A stretch of DNA of 40,160 nucleotides, from contig JAJDJN010000003.1 in NCBI GenBank assembly GCA_030267245.1, positions 1-40,160 of the forward strand. Direction: 5' to 3'. Position numbers and translations under genes: made by a program. Positions 7,746 through 16,467 of this stretch are shown here, piece by piece. A model generated the notes under the pieces. It had not been told where the DNA came from and did not search any database. It saw nothing but the letters and a program-made list of their open reading frames with translations. The DNA comes from Desulfovibrio sp. OttesenSCG-928-A18 (GTDB taxonomy: Bacteria; Desulfobacterota; Desulfovibrionia; Desulfovibrionales; Desulfovibrionaceae). Position 1 is the first letter of the stretch; each line of letters begins with the position of its first letter.

Positions 7746-8390
7746 TCATGAGCCGGGATGCCGGATGCCGTGAAAGTTGGTCAAAATCTGTTCCTCTTTT
7801 TCAGGGAGCGGCACTCCGGCGGCAATCCCGGCCTCCTTGCAGCGCAGGAACCAGGCCATATTGCGCCCAAGGTTCCGCATGATTTGCAAGCCTTCAAAAT
7901 CCTGCCGCACGTCTTCCGGGGTGAAACCATGCACCATGTTCCAGTAGGAAGATGAGATTATGGGCATCTGGCAGATGGTGAAATACTTGTTCAGTTGGTC
8001 GAATGTGGCGCTAGTTCCGGCCCGACGAGCGGAAACGACTGCCGCAGCGGGTTTCAGATGAAACATGCTCCTTTCCGGGCAGAAAAAAGCCCTGTCCATA
8101 AATGAGGTGATGCTTCCAGTTGCCGAAGAGAAGTACACGGGGGAGCCGAACACAAAACCGTCAGTTTCCCGCGCCAGTTCCACAAAGTCATTCACGATGT
8201 CGTTGATGGCACACCGGCCTGGCTTCTGTTGGCATTTGAAGCAGGCAATACAGCCGGAAATGGGCTTTTTTCCCAACTGGAATATTTGCGTTTCTATCCC
8301 TTCCCTGTTCAAGGTTTCCGCTACTTCGCTCAAAGCGGTAAACGTACAGCCTTGAGCGTTCGGACTGCCATTAACCAGTAATACTTTCAT
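7746..8390 (-). CDS. NAD(P)H-dependent FMN reductase / flavodoxin-fold protein
   Basis: This 214-aa cytoplasmic protein has the FMN-phosphate loop NGSPNAQGCTFTAL directly after the first strand (MKVLLV). A cysteine cluster follows (GCIACFKCQQ, then GRCAIND), characteristic of the iron-sulfur flavoprotein-like branch of the NADPH-dependent FMN reductase family. GSPVYFSSATGSITSFMDRA is the second flavin-contact loop. It probably uses a flavin to reduce quinones, nitro compounds or a protein partner. RBS GAGGAG is placed 6 bp from the ATG. It resembles the gene at 14284-14823 in the same island. Confidence 0.85.
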   Translation of the reverse strand: MKVLLVNGSPNAQGCTFTALSEVAETLNREGIETQIFQLGKKPISGCIACFKCQQKPGRCAINDIVNDFVELARETDGFVFGSPVYFSSATGSITSFMDRAFFCPERSMFHLKPAAAVVSARRAGTSATFDQLNKYFTICQMPIISSSYWNMVHGFTPEDVRQDFEGLQIMRNLGRNMAWFLRCKEAGIAAGVPLPEKEEQILTNFHGIRHPGS

Positions 8391-8403
8391 CGTATTCTCC
8401 TCA

Positions 8404-9564
8404 TTATTGGGGGGCTATCCATGTGACCGACCCGGATCTGCCGGGCCGGTCTCGAAAAGAGCATTGAGCTATCCTGGCATAACGCAAGATTACTTCAGAT
8501 TGTCGCGGAAAAATTTCCAGCTTGTCAAAGGGAATCAGGTCGATTTTGTCGTAGAGGTCAAAATGTCCGGCATTTGGAACAATTACGAGTTCTTTAGGTT
8601 CTGCCGCCCGGTTGTGGGCGTCTTCCGTAAACGGACGCGAATGGGCCTTTTCCCCCATGATGAAAAGCATCGGGCGCGGGGAAATTGTCTCGATGTCATT
8701 GAACGGATAAAAATTCATGAATTTCGCATTAGTAACTTTGTCAGAACGGGTATTTATTTCAAAGGGTTCCCCCGTGGGAATAAATTCACCCCTGCCATGA
8801 TAAAAAGCATGTGAGTGTTTACGGGTGGCTGGTGAATTTTCATCAACTTTGAAAGGAGCACCGCCGACGAAAACTTGCTCGCCGCCCAGGAAGTCCGAAT
8901 ACCGCTGGTCGGCGGCGTCGGCGATGGTTTTCCTGCGTTGTTCCAGGCTTATCGAACCGCGTATGCCGCTACGGCGCATCTCACCGATGTTGTACATGCT
9001 CACAGTTGCGACGGCCTTCATGCGCGGGTCAATCTTGGCCGCGCTGATAACAAAACTGCCGCTCCCGCAAATACCGATGATGCCGATTTTTTCACGATCC
9101 ACAAAATCGCGCGTTCCAAGGAAGTCTACAGCCGCATTGAAGGTTTCAGCATAGATGTCCGGATTGATGCCGTGACGTGGTATGCCGCCGCTTTCACCCC
9201 AGAACTGTTGATCGACAGCGAGGGTTACAAAGCCACGGGCTGCAAGCTCGGCCCCGTACACACTTGAGCCCTGTTCCTTGACCGCGCCCATGGGGTGGCC
9301 GATGACAATAGCAGCCGCTTTGCCCTTGAGCTCTTTGGGTACGAACAGATTGCCCACAACCTCCATGCCGTATTGGTTGCTGAAGCTGGCACGGTAAATC
9401 CGGACATTTTCACCAACCGTGAACGTCTTGAAATCACGGGTGGTAATTTCATCCATTGTTGGCGCGGGCTTTTTGATGGTTTCGGCACTTGCCGGGTGGG
9501 TTGCCACAAGGGCGATACCACAGCACAACAGAGAGCATAAAACTAGCTTCGTGAACCTTTTCAT
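8404..9564 (-). CDS. Exported dienelactone-hydrolase-like alpha/beta hydrolase, C-terminal frameshift
   Basis: This 386-aa protein has a signal peptide ending ATHPASA. The core shows VIGHPMGAVKEQ, the nucleophile elbow GICGSGSF with Cys in place of Ser (as in dienelactone hydrolases) and the catalytic His in NAGHFDLYD. The C-terminus is odd. After FDKL the frame reads 27 unfamiliar residues to 8404, while the neighbouring frame reads KFFRDNLK then a stop at 8490-8492, which is what relatives end with. A single indel in a run of A and T at about 8511-8520 explains this. The catalytic residues precede it, so activity may survive. It is paralogous to the gene at 10747-11814. Confidence 0.85.
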   Translation of the reverse strand: MKRFTKLVLCSLLCCGIALVATHPASAETIKKPAPTMDEITTRDFKTFTVGENVRIYRASFSNQYGMEVVGNLFVPKELKGKAAAIVIGHPMGAVKEQGSSVYGAELAARGFVTLAVDQQFWGESGGIPRHGINPDIYAETFNAAVDFLGTRDFVDREKIGIIGICGSGSFVISAAKIDPRMKAVATVSMYNIGEMRRSGIRGSISLEQRRKTIADAADQRYSDFLGGEQVFVGGAPFKVDENSPATRKHSHAFYHGRGEFIPTGEPFEINTRSDKVTNAKFMNFYPFNDIETISPRPMLFIMGEKAHSRPFTEDAHNRAAEPKELVIVPNAGHFDLYDKIDLIPFDKLEIFPRQSEVILRYARIAQCSFRDRPGRSGSVTWIAPQ

Positions 9565-9588
9565 CTCTCTCTCCTTTTTTGCATGTTG

Positions 9589-10665
9589 CTAATCCAGCTT
9601 CTTTTCCCTGAACCATGCGGAGAGGTGGTCCGCGATTTCCACATTGTTCAGGTCGGAGAACGGAAAGTGAGTGTTGCCCTTGATTCCGACTTCCGGCAGA
9701 TGTACCACGGTCACATCACCACCGTGTTTGTTCACCGTTGCGGCCCATTGTCTGGCCATTTGCAGGCAGGCCCGCCAGTAATCCTGGGCGGGAATGTCGG
9801 CGGGTTGGCTCGGAATGAAATCGCCGTAGTAGATGATGATCGGAATTTGAGTCAGCTTTTTGAATTCAGCCACCGGGACGGCGTTCGCGCTCAGGGTGGC
9901 GAACTTGTTTTCAATCGGCGCGGGCACTTCGCCTTCCGGGAAGGTAAAATTGCTGCCGGGTTCATAAGCTACAATAGCCCGCACCTTCGGGCTTTTCATG
10001 CCCGTGTACCAGCCGGAGCCTCCACCCTGTGAGTGGGTGACCAGAATGCCGTTGCCTATCTTTTCGTAAAGCGCCGCGAGCGCATCGGAAATCACTCCGG
10101 CGTCAAAGGGGCCGGTATTTGGCGTCATTTGCCGAAAATACTGATTCAGAGTTTCCTTGTCCTTGGGGAACTGGACACCGGAGAAGAAGTCCGGCCACAC
10201 GCCCACGCGGAACTGCGTAAACCACATCTGCTCGTCCGGGGTCGGGGTGATGGTCTGTTCCACGGTGCTGCGTCCGGCGTCACCGCGCCGGGGCTGATCA
10301 ACCAGGTAGGTTCTGAAACCACGACGCAGGAAAATGTTCTGGAAGCCTTCACGTCCATCCGGAGTGCTTTCCCAGGTTTTGGAGAACTGCCCCGCACCGT
10401 GCAGGAATACCAGCGGATACTTGCGGGCGTTCACCGGCTTCTGGTAAAAAACATAAGCATGGTCGCCGTGATAGGTCTGCCCGGCGGGGTTGGCGGGCTG
10501 GCGCGGATTAAAGGCTCCGGGGTTTTGGGTAACAGTGCCGCCTACGGCGAAGCTGCCTTGCTCCTGGATCATCAAGGCCGTGTTTTGTGTCTTTTCGGCA
10601 GCTTGCCCTCCCGAAGGAACGAGCAATATCAAAAGTAGTATCAAGAAAAATCTATTCATATTCAT
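9589..10665 (-). CDS. Exported alpha/beta hydrolase (esterase-like)
   Basis: This 358-aa protein has a signal peptide (FFLILLLILLVPSGGQAAE). The oxyanion strand YPLVFLHGAGQFSKTWESTP is followed by YLVDQPRRGDAGRS and the nucleophile elbow VTHSQGGGSG, with the catalytic His probably in KGNTHFPFSDL near the end. The protein is strongly similar to the product of 24632-25804 (shared ESTPDGREG, DQPRRG and KGNTH segments), so the island carries two members of one subfamily. The substrate is unknown; acyl esters or lactones are typical. The ATG has GGAGATAACAG upstream. Confidence 0.85.
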   Translation of the reverse strand: MNMNRFFLILLLILLVPSGGQAAEKTQNTALMIQEQGSFAVGGTVTQNPGAFNPRQPANPAGQTYHGDHAYVFYQKPVNARKYPLVFLHGAGQFSKTWESTPDGREGFQNIFLRRGFRTYLVDQPRRGDAGRSTVEQTITPTPDEQMWFTQFRVGVWPDFFSGVQFPKDKETLNQYFRQMTPNTGPFDAGVISDALAALYEKIGNGILVTHSQGGGSGWYTGMKSPKVRAIVAYEPGSNFTFPEGEVPAPIENKFATLSANAVPVAEFKKLTQIPIIIYYGDFIPSQPADIPAQDYWRACLQMARQWAATVNKHGGDVTVVHLPEVGIKGNTHFPFSDLNNVEIADHLSAWFREKKLD

Positions 10666-10746
10666 CTGTTATCTCCAAAGAAATCCATCTTCACAGTGGA
10701 GTCGTGCCTGGGCGACGCCTAAAAGACGCCGCCCGGGGAATTTAAG

Positions 10747-11814
10747 CTACAGAGTCCTGCCGTAGAAATCCTTGAGCTTGGATACAGCCTGATCAACATA
10801 CTCCGGGACAAAATAGGTCTGGATATGTGTTGCGCCGGGAATCTTGAAAAGCTCCTTGTCCTTTGTTCCTGTTGCCTTCTGGAGAGCTTCTTCCGACATA
10901 TAGAGAGAATCAGCTTTTTCACCTGCCATCAGCAGCAGAGGGACATTAATCAGTTCGATGTTGTCCATAGCGTCCCAACGCATCAAATCCATGAGGCTGC
11001 TGGTCGTGTAACGGAAGGTGGAATTGGGATGCCGGTGCGTCTTCCCGTAGTACATCATGCCTTCGCGGTAGAGATCGGTGGGAATTTTGCTGATACTTTC
11101 GTCCGTCAGGGCATCAAAATCGACATTGCCGGAATAGACGACTTCCCCGGCGAGTTCTTTAACGCGTGCATCCGAGGCTTCTTTCAGGCGGGTCTGGATA
11201 GAATCCAGTTGGGTGTTCATGTAGCCGTTTCTTCTCACCTGGCCGGAATTGAACATGCTCAAGGTCGCAACAGCTTTGAATCGTTTGTCGGACTTGACGG
11301 CGTTCAACGTATACCCGCCGCCGCCACAAATACCGAGTGCGCCAAGTCTGTCGGCATCCACACCGGGATAGGCACTGATAAAGTCGGCCATACCCTGGAT
11401 GTCTAGCGTGCGGAAGTAGGGTTTATCGACGTTTCTGGGGGTACCTTCACTGGCTCCCTGATAGGAGGCGTCAGCCGTTATGGTTATATAACCCAGCTCC
11501 GCCAGACGTTGAGCATACAGACCGGCCACCTGTTCTTTGACGCCGCCATTGGGGTGAGCCACCACCACAGCGGGATATTTCTTGCTGGCGTCATACTCGG
11601 CAGGCGTGTAGACATTGGCCGCAATTTTGAGGCCGTTCAGCGTATAGGTCACGGGATGTATGTTGACCTTGCCTTTGACGTTTTCCATGATCGCTCCTCT
11701 ATAAACAAGACCAAATTGATTGTTTGTTGCCGCATGAGCTACACCCGCGAAAGCGAATCCCGATGCCGTAGCCACCATAGCCACCAATGCAAGCGCCGCT
11801 AATTTGATATTCAT
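10747..11814 (-). CDS. Exported dienelactone-hydrolase-like alpha/beta hydrolase
   Basis: This 355-aa protein has a signal peptide cleaved near GVAHA. The motifs VVVAHPNGGVKEQ, GASEGTPRNVD, the nucleophile elbow GICGGGGYT (Cys at the nucleophile position) and the late His in PGATHIQTYF place it with the product of 8404-9564. That homologue is frameshifted at its end; this copy ends normally (LKDFYGRTL). It probably hydrolyses a small ester or lactone in the periplasm. RBS AGGAG lies 5 bp before the ATG. It is part of the leftward gene series with short gaps. Confidence 0.85.
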   Translation of the reverse strand: MNIKLAALALVAMVATASGFAFAGVAHAATNNQFGLVYRGAIMENVKGKVNIHPVTYTLNGLKIAANVYTPAEYDASKKYPAVVVAHPNGGVKEQVAGLYAQRLAELGYITITADASYQGASEGTPRNVDKPYFRTLDIQGMADFISAYPGVDADRLGALGICGGGGYTLNAVKSDKRFKAVATLSMFNSGQVRRNGYMNTQLDSIQTRLKEASDARVKELAGEVVYSGNVDFDALTDESISKIPTDLYREGMMYYGKTHRHPNSTFRYTTSSLMDLMRWDAMDNIELINVPLLLMAGEKADSLYMSEEALQKATGTKDKELFKIPGATHIQTYFVPEYVDQAVSKLKDFYGRTL

Positions 11815-11843
11815 ATCTACTCCTGTGCTGTTATTGTTACGAT

Positions 11844-13448
11844 TTACTTTTTCTGGGCGTCCACAGCCTGCTGCAAGACCATCAGGGCGTTGTCGCCACG
11901 CTCACGGCCAAGGTAGGAACCCATGACCGTGAACAGGTCTTTCATCTGGTTTTCCGAAAAGCCCTGCGTCATTGCCAGGCCCGTATGGGAGCGGAACTGT
12001 GCGTTGGCTCCGGGGAGATTGAAAAGGACGCCCACGGTGGCAATTTCACGGCTGCGGTAATCCAGAACGTCACGAATGAAGATGTCCGCGAACAGGTGTC
12101 CCTTTAGGAAGACTTCTATAGTAGGAGCAAAGGTTTCATAACGGGGCCGCTGCGCCGGAAGTTTCAGCGAACCGGCGGGGCCGGGCTGGAACGAGGGATC
12201 GCGCAATTTGGCAAGGGTATCGTGACCGTATTCGTATTTGTTCTTGTCCGTAGTGACCGTTCTGGCTTCGGGGCCGACAACGTCTTTGATGCCCTGCTTC
12301 TCGCGTTCGTCCATGACGGCGATGAACGTATTGATGCCGTTCAGGGCGCGGGGAAACCCGGCGTAAGCATAGGTATGAATGAGGACTTCCTTGACTTCGT
12401 TGACAGTCAGTCCGGCCTCAAGAGCTTCCACCAACACGCCTTTCAGGCGGTCAGCATCCCCGTTGGCGGTAAAGGCGGAAATAAGAGCTATTTTCTGGTA
12501 TCGGACGGGCATTATGTTGGGATTCACAGCGCCATACTCCTTGTCTGTAACATTAGCGCCCCAGGTCACGGCTTTGCCCTGTACCCGCTCGGAAAGGGCA
12601 AGATGCGTCATAGCGGTTTCCGGTGCCGCGCCGTGCCAATGCACCACGTCAGCGGGCGTCCAGGCGATGTCGCCCTGCCGGATTTCATGCAGCGGGCCAC
12701 CCTGTCGCTGCACATAGCCACGCCCGGAGGTAACAATCAGAGTCTGCCCCATCGGATGGCTGTGCCAGTCGGTACGGGAGCACGGTTCAAAGGTGACGTA
12801 AGCGCCGTAGGTATCGGATTCCTTGGTGGCGCTGAAAAGCGAATCCACCCGTGCTTCACCTGTGAAGTTCTTGGGGTTGGCTTTGCCTGAGGCGAGGCTG
12901 CCGGAACGGTTGATGGCAAGGTGCCTGGACTGCTTGCCCCCGAAATTACCTGGGGCCGCAGTCGCGTATTGAGCATCGGTCACCTTTTCGCGCCAGTTCA
13001 CGCTCTTGCCGTCAATGGCCGTGGCCACGACCATCGCGGACATGCCTGTATTCGGAGCTGCGCCGAACCAGTGCCGAACCTTGGGCGGGAAGGTCACGAC
13101 ATCACCAGCGCTGGCGATCTCGATGGGGCCGTTTTCTTCCTGGAAATAGCCTCGCCCGGAAGTGATGATGACGGACTGTCCACCGGGGTTATCGTGCCAG
13201 GCCGTGCGTGCGCTAGGCTCAAAAGTGAGCGTTTCCCCGGCAAGCCGGGCGGGAGCTTCCGTTTTCCATTGTTCGTCAACACGCACGGAGCCTGTATAGT
13301 TTTGAGCGGAACCCTGTATGGAAGGCTGTTCCCCTCTGCGCCAGACGGTTATCTGCCCGTCTGATTCGGCGGCGTGCGCCAGCCCGGCCAGCACCGCCAT
13401 AAGTAGCAACAAGGCCAGGGGCATACTTTTGGATAACGTGTAGTGCAT
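11844..13448 (-). CDS. Exported cupin-cupin-carboxymuconolactone decarboxylase fusion
   Basis: This 534-aa protein has a signal peptide (cleaved after GLAHA), two cupin domains (about 35-160 and 175-305) and a two-repeat CMD/AhpD-fold region (about 315-530). The second cupin has a complete metal site (DWHSHPMGQ, then VVHWHGAAP). The first has WHDNPGGQ and RHWFGAAP, with key His residues replaced, so it is probably degenerate. The CMD part resembles the stand-alone product of 18657-19385 (ALEAGLTVNEVKEVLI) and lacks an AhpD CxxC pair. The cupins resemble the product of 21061-21570. The fused and separate forms thus coexist. The reaction is unknown. Confidence 0.85.
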   Translation of the reverse strand: MHYTLSKSMPLALLLLMAVLAGLAHAAESDGQITVWRRGEQPSIQGSAQNYTGSVRVDEQWKTEAPARLAGETLTFEPSARTAWHDNPGGQSVIITSGRGYFQEENGPIEIASAGDVVTFPPKVRHWFGAAPNTGMSAMVVATAIDGKSVNWREKVTDAQYATAAPGNFGGKQSRHLAINRSGSLASGKANPKNFTGEARVDSLFSATKESDTYGAYVTFEPCSRTDWHSHPMGQTLIVTSGRGYVQRQGGPLHEIRQGDIAWTPADVVHWHGAAPETAMTHLALSERVQGKAVTWGANVTDKEYGAVNPNIMPVRYQKIALISAFTANGDADRLKGVLVEALEAGLTVNEVKEVLIHTYAYAGFPRALNGINTFIAVMDEREKQGIKDVVGPEARTVTTDKNKYEYGHDTLAKLRDPSFQPGPAGSLKLPAQRPRYETFAPTIEVFLKGHLFADIFIRDVLDYRSREIATVGVLFNLPGANAQFRSHTGLAMTQGFSENQMKDLFTVMGSYLGRERGDNALMVLQQAVDAQKK

Positions 13449-13493
13449 GAAATCTCCTTACGGTCGGATTGTTTTTGTTGCTGCAAACAGAAT

Positions 13494-14057
13494 TTAGTAG
13501 CCCAGCTTGGTGAGCCATTCCGCCGTAGGCTTTTGCGCTCCGGTGTCTGGGTTATTGCGGATTACATTTCTATGAATGGCCAGACTTTCCCGCATTTTCG
13601 CGTTGGGCTGAAGTTCCTGGATAACTTTCTCGGTTCCGGACATGCGGCTCCCGCCATGCGTGACAAAGGGGATGATTGTTTTGCCGGAAAGGTCGTAGGA
13701 CTCCAGGAAGGTGAAAAGAGCCTGCGGCAGCGTGTACCACCAGATGGGGTAGCCGAGAAAAATGACATCATAGGAATCCATGTTCTCCACGGTTCCTTTA
13801 AGCGCGGGCCTGGCATTGGTGTCCCGCTCTTTCTCCGCGACATCCAGCGTTTCCCGGTGTTTCGTGGGGTAGGCTTGCACTGTCTCAATCCTGAAAAGGT
13901 CGCCCCCGGTTCCTTTTTGAATTTCCAAGGCTACCTTTTCCGTTGTCTGGGTATGGGAGAAGTAGGCAATCAGAATCTTTTTTTCCTGTGCCTGGGCCGG
14001 AGAAGCCGCAAATACTGAAAGGGAAAGCCCGGCCAGCAAAAGGAGTAATTTGCTCAT
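13494..14057 (-). CDS. Exported flavodoxin
   Basis: This protein has a Sec signal peptide (MSKLLLLLAGLSLSVFAASP, then AQA) followed by a flavodoxin fold. YFSHTQTTEKVA is the FMN-phosphate loop, FLGYPIWWYTLP the isoalloxazine-stacking loop, and FVTHGGSRMSG the third loop. I chose the ATG at 14057 because AGGA lies 6 bp upstream; an ATG at 14063 is too close to it and the frame further upstream is not protein-like. An exported flavodoxin is unusual because FMN must be loaded before or after export. A candidate operator for the two-component system lies at 14149-14184. It is related to the product of 23110-23709. Confidence 0.85.
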   Translation of the reverse strand: MSKLLLLLAGLSLSVFAASPAQAQEKKILIAYFSHTQTTEKVALEIQKGTGGDLFRIETVQAYPTKHRETLDVAEKERDTNARPALKGTVENMDSYDVIFLGYPIWWYTLPQALFTFLESYDLSGKTIIPFVTHGGSRMSGTEKVIQELQPNAKMRESLAIHRNVIRNNPDTGAQKPTAEWLTKLGY

Positions 14058-14148
14058 TGTCATTCCTGTGATCGGTGTTGAGGTTTTGTCATTGAATCGT
14101 GAACGGAGAATACCGGGGCAACCTTTCGAGCGTTTGACCGGAGGCCAA

Positions 14149-14184
14149 CAAAGACTCGCAAAGTCTGACGAAATGTGACGAAAT
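14149..14184 (-). promoter_or_regulatory. Conserved operator block A upstream of the flavodoxin
   Basis: A 36-bp block contains two CAAAG units 10 bp apart and then two direct repeats of TGACGAAAT (14166-14174 and 14176-14184), also spaced by 10 bp. Ten-base-pair spaced direct repeats are typical for OmpR/PhoB-family regulators. The block is matched without gaps at 14921-14956 and partly at 17313-17334. It lies 92-127 bp before the flavodoxin start. Binding by the regulator encoded at 16464-17255 is inferred. Confidence 0.65.
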
Positions 14185-14201
14185 TGCCCAAGTCCGCTGC
14201 A

Positions 14202-14241
14202 AAAGAACACGGCAAGCCTTTTTGAGCTTGCCGTGTTCTTT
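14202..14241 (-). terminator. Strong hairpin terminator after the FMN reductase gene
   Basis: A perfect 16-bp stem (14202-14217 with 14226-14241; AAAGAACACGGCAAGC and its complement) closes an 8-nt loop. It lies 43 bp downstream of the - strand gene ending at 14284 and is followed on that strand by a short T run (TTCTTTTGC). It should insulate that gene from the flavodoxin transcript. Confidence 0.75.
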
Positions 14242-14283
14242 GATGCTGACCAGCTATGTGTGAAATTGGCTTGGGGGCTTGAT

Positions 14284-14823
14284 TCAGGAGTTCCGGCCCA
14301 TCAGATACGCTTCTTCCATTTCGGGCTTTGTTGTAATCTCGCCTTTTTCATAAACGCCCGCGCCGTAAATGATCCCTTTGAGAGTTGCGTCCGGAAGGCA
14401 TTCGATAAAGCCGCGCAGGCCATCCACCGTGCGTTCCATGGTGTGTTTTTCTTCGGCAGCGGTCACGATGAAGTAGAAATATTTGCCGCTGATTTTATTC
14501 ATATAGTAGCGGGGCAAAGTCCTGTCGATCAGCGTTTTTAGTTGCCCTGTCATTGAGTAGTAATAAACCGGGGTTGCCAGTACGATTACATCCGCGCTGG
14601 CCATTTTTTCCAAAATGGGAGCGACATCATCTTTTTGCACACAGACGCCGCCCTTTTTACAGCCATAACACGCCATGCAGAAGCCGATCTTCTGCCCCTG
14701 GAGGTAAATTTTATCCGTGGCATACCCGGCTTCGAGCGCACCTTTGGCAAACTCATCACAAAGAAGGTCGGAGTTGCCGCCCTTGCGTGGGCTGCTGGAA
14801 ATAATCAAGGTTGTCTTTTGCAT
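14284..14823 (-). CDS. NADPH-dependent FMN reductase / iron-sulfur flavoprotein-like
   Basis: This 179-aa cytoplasmic protein begins TTLIISSSPRKGGNSDLLCD, the flavin-phosphate loop of the FMN reductase family. Cysteines follow in FCMACYGCKKGGVCVQKDD, the iron-sulfur flavoprotein-like pattern, and then LATPVYYYSMTGQLKTLIDR. It is likely to be an FMN-dependent oxidoreductase. GAGGAG lies 8 bp before the ATG. Its own candidate operator lies at 14921-14956 and a strong terminator at 14202-14241, so it seems to be a monocistronic unit controlled by the adjacent two-component system. Confidence 0.87.
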   Translation of the reverse strand: MQKTTLIISSSPRKGGNSDLLCDEFAKGALEAGYATDKIYLQGQKIGFCMACYGCKKGGVCVQKDDVAPILEKMASADVIVLATPVYYYSMTGQLKTLIDRTLPRYYMNKISGKYFYFIVTAAEEKHTMERTVDGLRGFIECLPDATLKGIIYGAGVYEKGEITTKPEMEEAYLMGRNS

Positions 14824-14920
14824 TGCGTGATCTCCTCAATTTGTTCTTGGCGTTCAATAGACAAGCAATTTTTCTTATAAAGTAACGAAGTAGTCTTTCC
14901 TGTGTGTGACCGGAGCCCAT

Positions 14921-14956
14921 CAAATACTGGCAAAGCCTGACGTAATGTTACGAGAG
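14921..14956 (-). promoter_or_regulatory. Conserved operator block B upstream of the FMN reductase
   Basis: This 36-bp block aligns without gaps to the one at 14149-14184, with most positions identical. It includes the core CAAAGCCTGACG and TAATG, and keeps the 10-bp periodicity (TGACGTAATG, TTACGAGAG). It lies 98-133 bp before the reductase start, the same distance as block A from its gene. A shared OmpR-type regulator is inferred. Confidence 0.65.
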
Positions 14957-14968
14957 AAGGGCAGAACG

Positions 14969-15005
14969 AAGGCAGCCCGGCATCGAAAGATTGCCGGGCT
15001 GCCTT
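14969..15005 (-). terminator. Hairpin terminator after the sensor kinase
   Basis: A 14-bp stem (14969-14982 with 14992-15005; AAGGCAGCCCGGCA and its complement) closes a short loop. It lies 26 bp downstream of the histidine kinase stop on the - strand. The T run after it is weak (TTCGTTC). Confidence 0.65.
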
Positions 15006-15030
15006 TTGGGGGGAGAGAGCGTTACAGTAT

Positions 15031-16467
15031 TTATGAACGCTCAAGGAGAGGGAGGGTAATTTTCACCTGCAAACCGCCTTCCGGCCTGTTGGTAAGACTC
15101 AAGGAGCCGTTATTAAGGAGGATCATGTTGCGGGCAATGGAAAGCCCCAGCCCGGAGCCGCCGGATTCACGGTTGCGTGAGGTTTCCACCCGTAGATAAG
15201 GCTCAAATATTCGTTCCAGATACTCTTCCGGGATACCTGGGCCATTGTCGCAGATATGAACGATCACTTCGCCGCTGGAGGTAGTAATGCAAACCTCCGC
15301 GCTCCCCGCATAGGTCACGGCGTTGCGAAGAATGTTGTCCACGCAACGTTTCAGACTAAGCGGTTTTGCCATGACAGCCAATGCACTCCCACTGTTTTCA
15401 GGAAGATCGCGCAGGCTGACGCTGTGTCCCATATCGGAAAAATCGTCCACGCAACTCTGCATGAAAGCTACAATATCAAGGGGGGCAGACTTCTCCGAGT
15501 CTTTCAGGCTGCCTGACAGTTCAAGGCTTTGCTCGGCAATGCTGCGCACTTCTTTGATGCCCTGGGTCAACTTGTCGCGCAATTCCTCTGGCTCCACTTC
15601 TTCAATCCGCAGTTGGACGCGGGTGAGCGGGGTTCGGATGTCATGGGCCATCGCCGCAAGCATTCTGTTTCTTTCAGCCAGGTTATCCTGAATTCTGGTT
15701 TGCATGCGGTTGAAAGACTGTGCGGCTTCCCGTATTTCCCTGCATCCGTTTTCTGACAGGGGAGAAGCCACTTCCGGCTGTTTGCCGATACGGTCAGCGG
15801 CTTGCGTCATCTGCTGGAAAGGATGTATGAGCCTTCGCAATAAAAACAGGACAATGACCGCGAACACAACAAATTCAATGAGCAAAACTACCCGCTGCAT
15901 CCAGATCAGCCTGACAACACTCAAATATAGGGGCTGGGTAACATTGAGCCACGTCGTATCATCAAGTTGTACACCCATCTGCAAAAGCGGGTTGCCCAGC
16001 GTTACGGCGGATATGAAATGCCCCCAGGAGTCTTCGTGAATTGCATCGCCGTGGTTGAACACCCTGGCATGAATTTCCGGCAGCGGAGAAATACCATTCG
16101 CCGTCAGGACTTCCCTAAGCGTGGAAATCGCCTGGGCGGACTGTTCGGCTTGACGCGGTCTGCCTTCAGGCCAATCAGGCGCTTCCTGCATAAGATGCAA
16201 GGCCAGGGAGCTTTCCGTCGACCGGCTGAAACCCACGATATGCTCAACGGCATCAAGTCGTTGCGTTTGTTCCATGCCGCTGAGGAGCATGTAGAAAGAA
16301 GCGATGTTGGTGGCGCGTTCTTTTTCAATGGTCCCGAGGAAATGAATCTGGATAAGGCACACAATAGCGATATTAGCCGCAAAGAGCAGCCCGACGCTCG
16401 TTACCAGCGTCAGGCTGAATTGCCCGCTCAAAGAGTCCGGGAGGAATCGGCGCAGCCATGCTGTCAT
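15031..16467 (-). CDS. Sensor histidine kinase with HAMP domain
   Basis: This 478-aa inner-membrane kinase has TM1 at about 18-42, a periplasmic sensor region of about 140 residues with no recognised fold, and TM2 at about 192-210. A HAMP region follows, then the H-box AAMAHDIRTPLTRV (H275), the N-box NILRNAVTYA, the G1 box DNGPGIPEEYLERIFEPYLR and the G2 box GGSGLGLSIA. Its start overlaps the response-regulator stop (ATGA). It resembles EnvZ/BaeS-type kinases in layout. The ligand is unknown; the island's exported enzymes suggest a periplasmic or envelope signal, which is inference. Confidence 0.92.
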   Translation of the reverse strand: MTAWLRRFLPDSLSGQFSLTLVTSVGLLFAANIAIVCLIQIHFLGTIEKERATNIASFYMLLSGMEQTQRLDAVEHIVGFSRSTESSLALHLMQEAPDWPEGRPRQAEQSAQAISTLREVLTANGISPLPEIHARVFNHGDAIHEDSWGHFISAVTLGNPLLQMGVQLDDTTWLNVTQPLYLSVVRLIWMQRVVLLIEFVVFAVIVLFLLRRLIHPFQQMTQAADRIGKQPEVASPLSENGCREIREAAQSFNRMQTRIQDNLAERNRMLAAMAHDIRTPLTRVQLRIEEVEPEELRDKLTQGIKEVRSIAEQSLELSGSLKDSEKSAPLDIVAFMQSCVDDFSDMGHSVSLRDLPENSGSALAVMAKPLSLKRCVDNILRNAVTYAGSAEVCITTSSGEVIVHICDNGPGIPEEYLERIFEPYLRVETSRNRESGGSGLGLSIARNMILLNNGSLSLTNRPEGGLQVKITLPLLERS

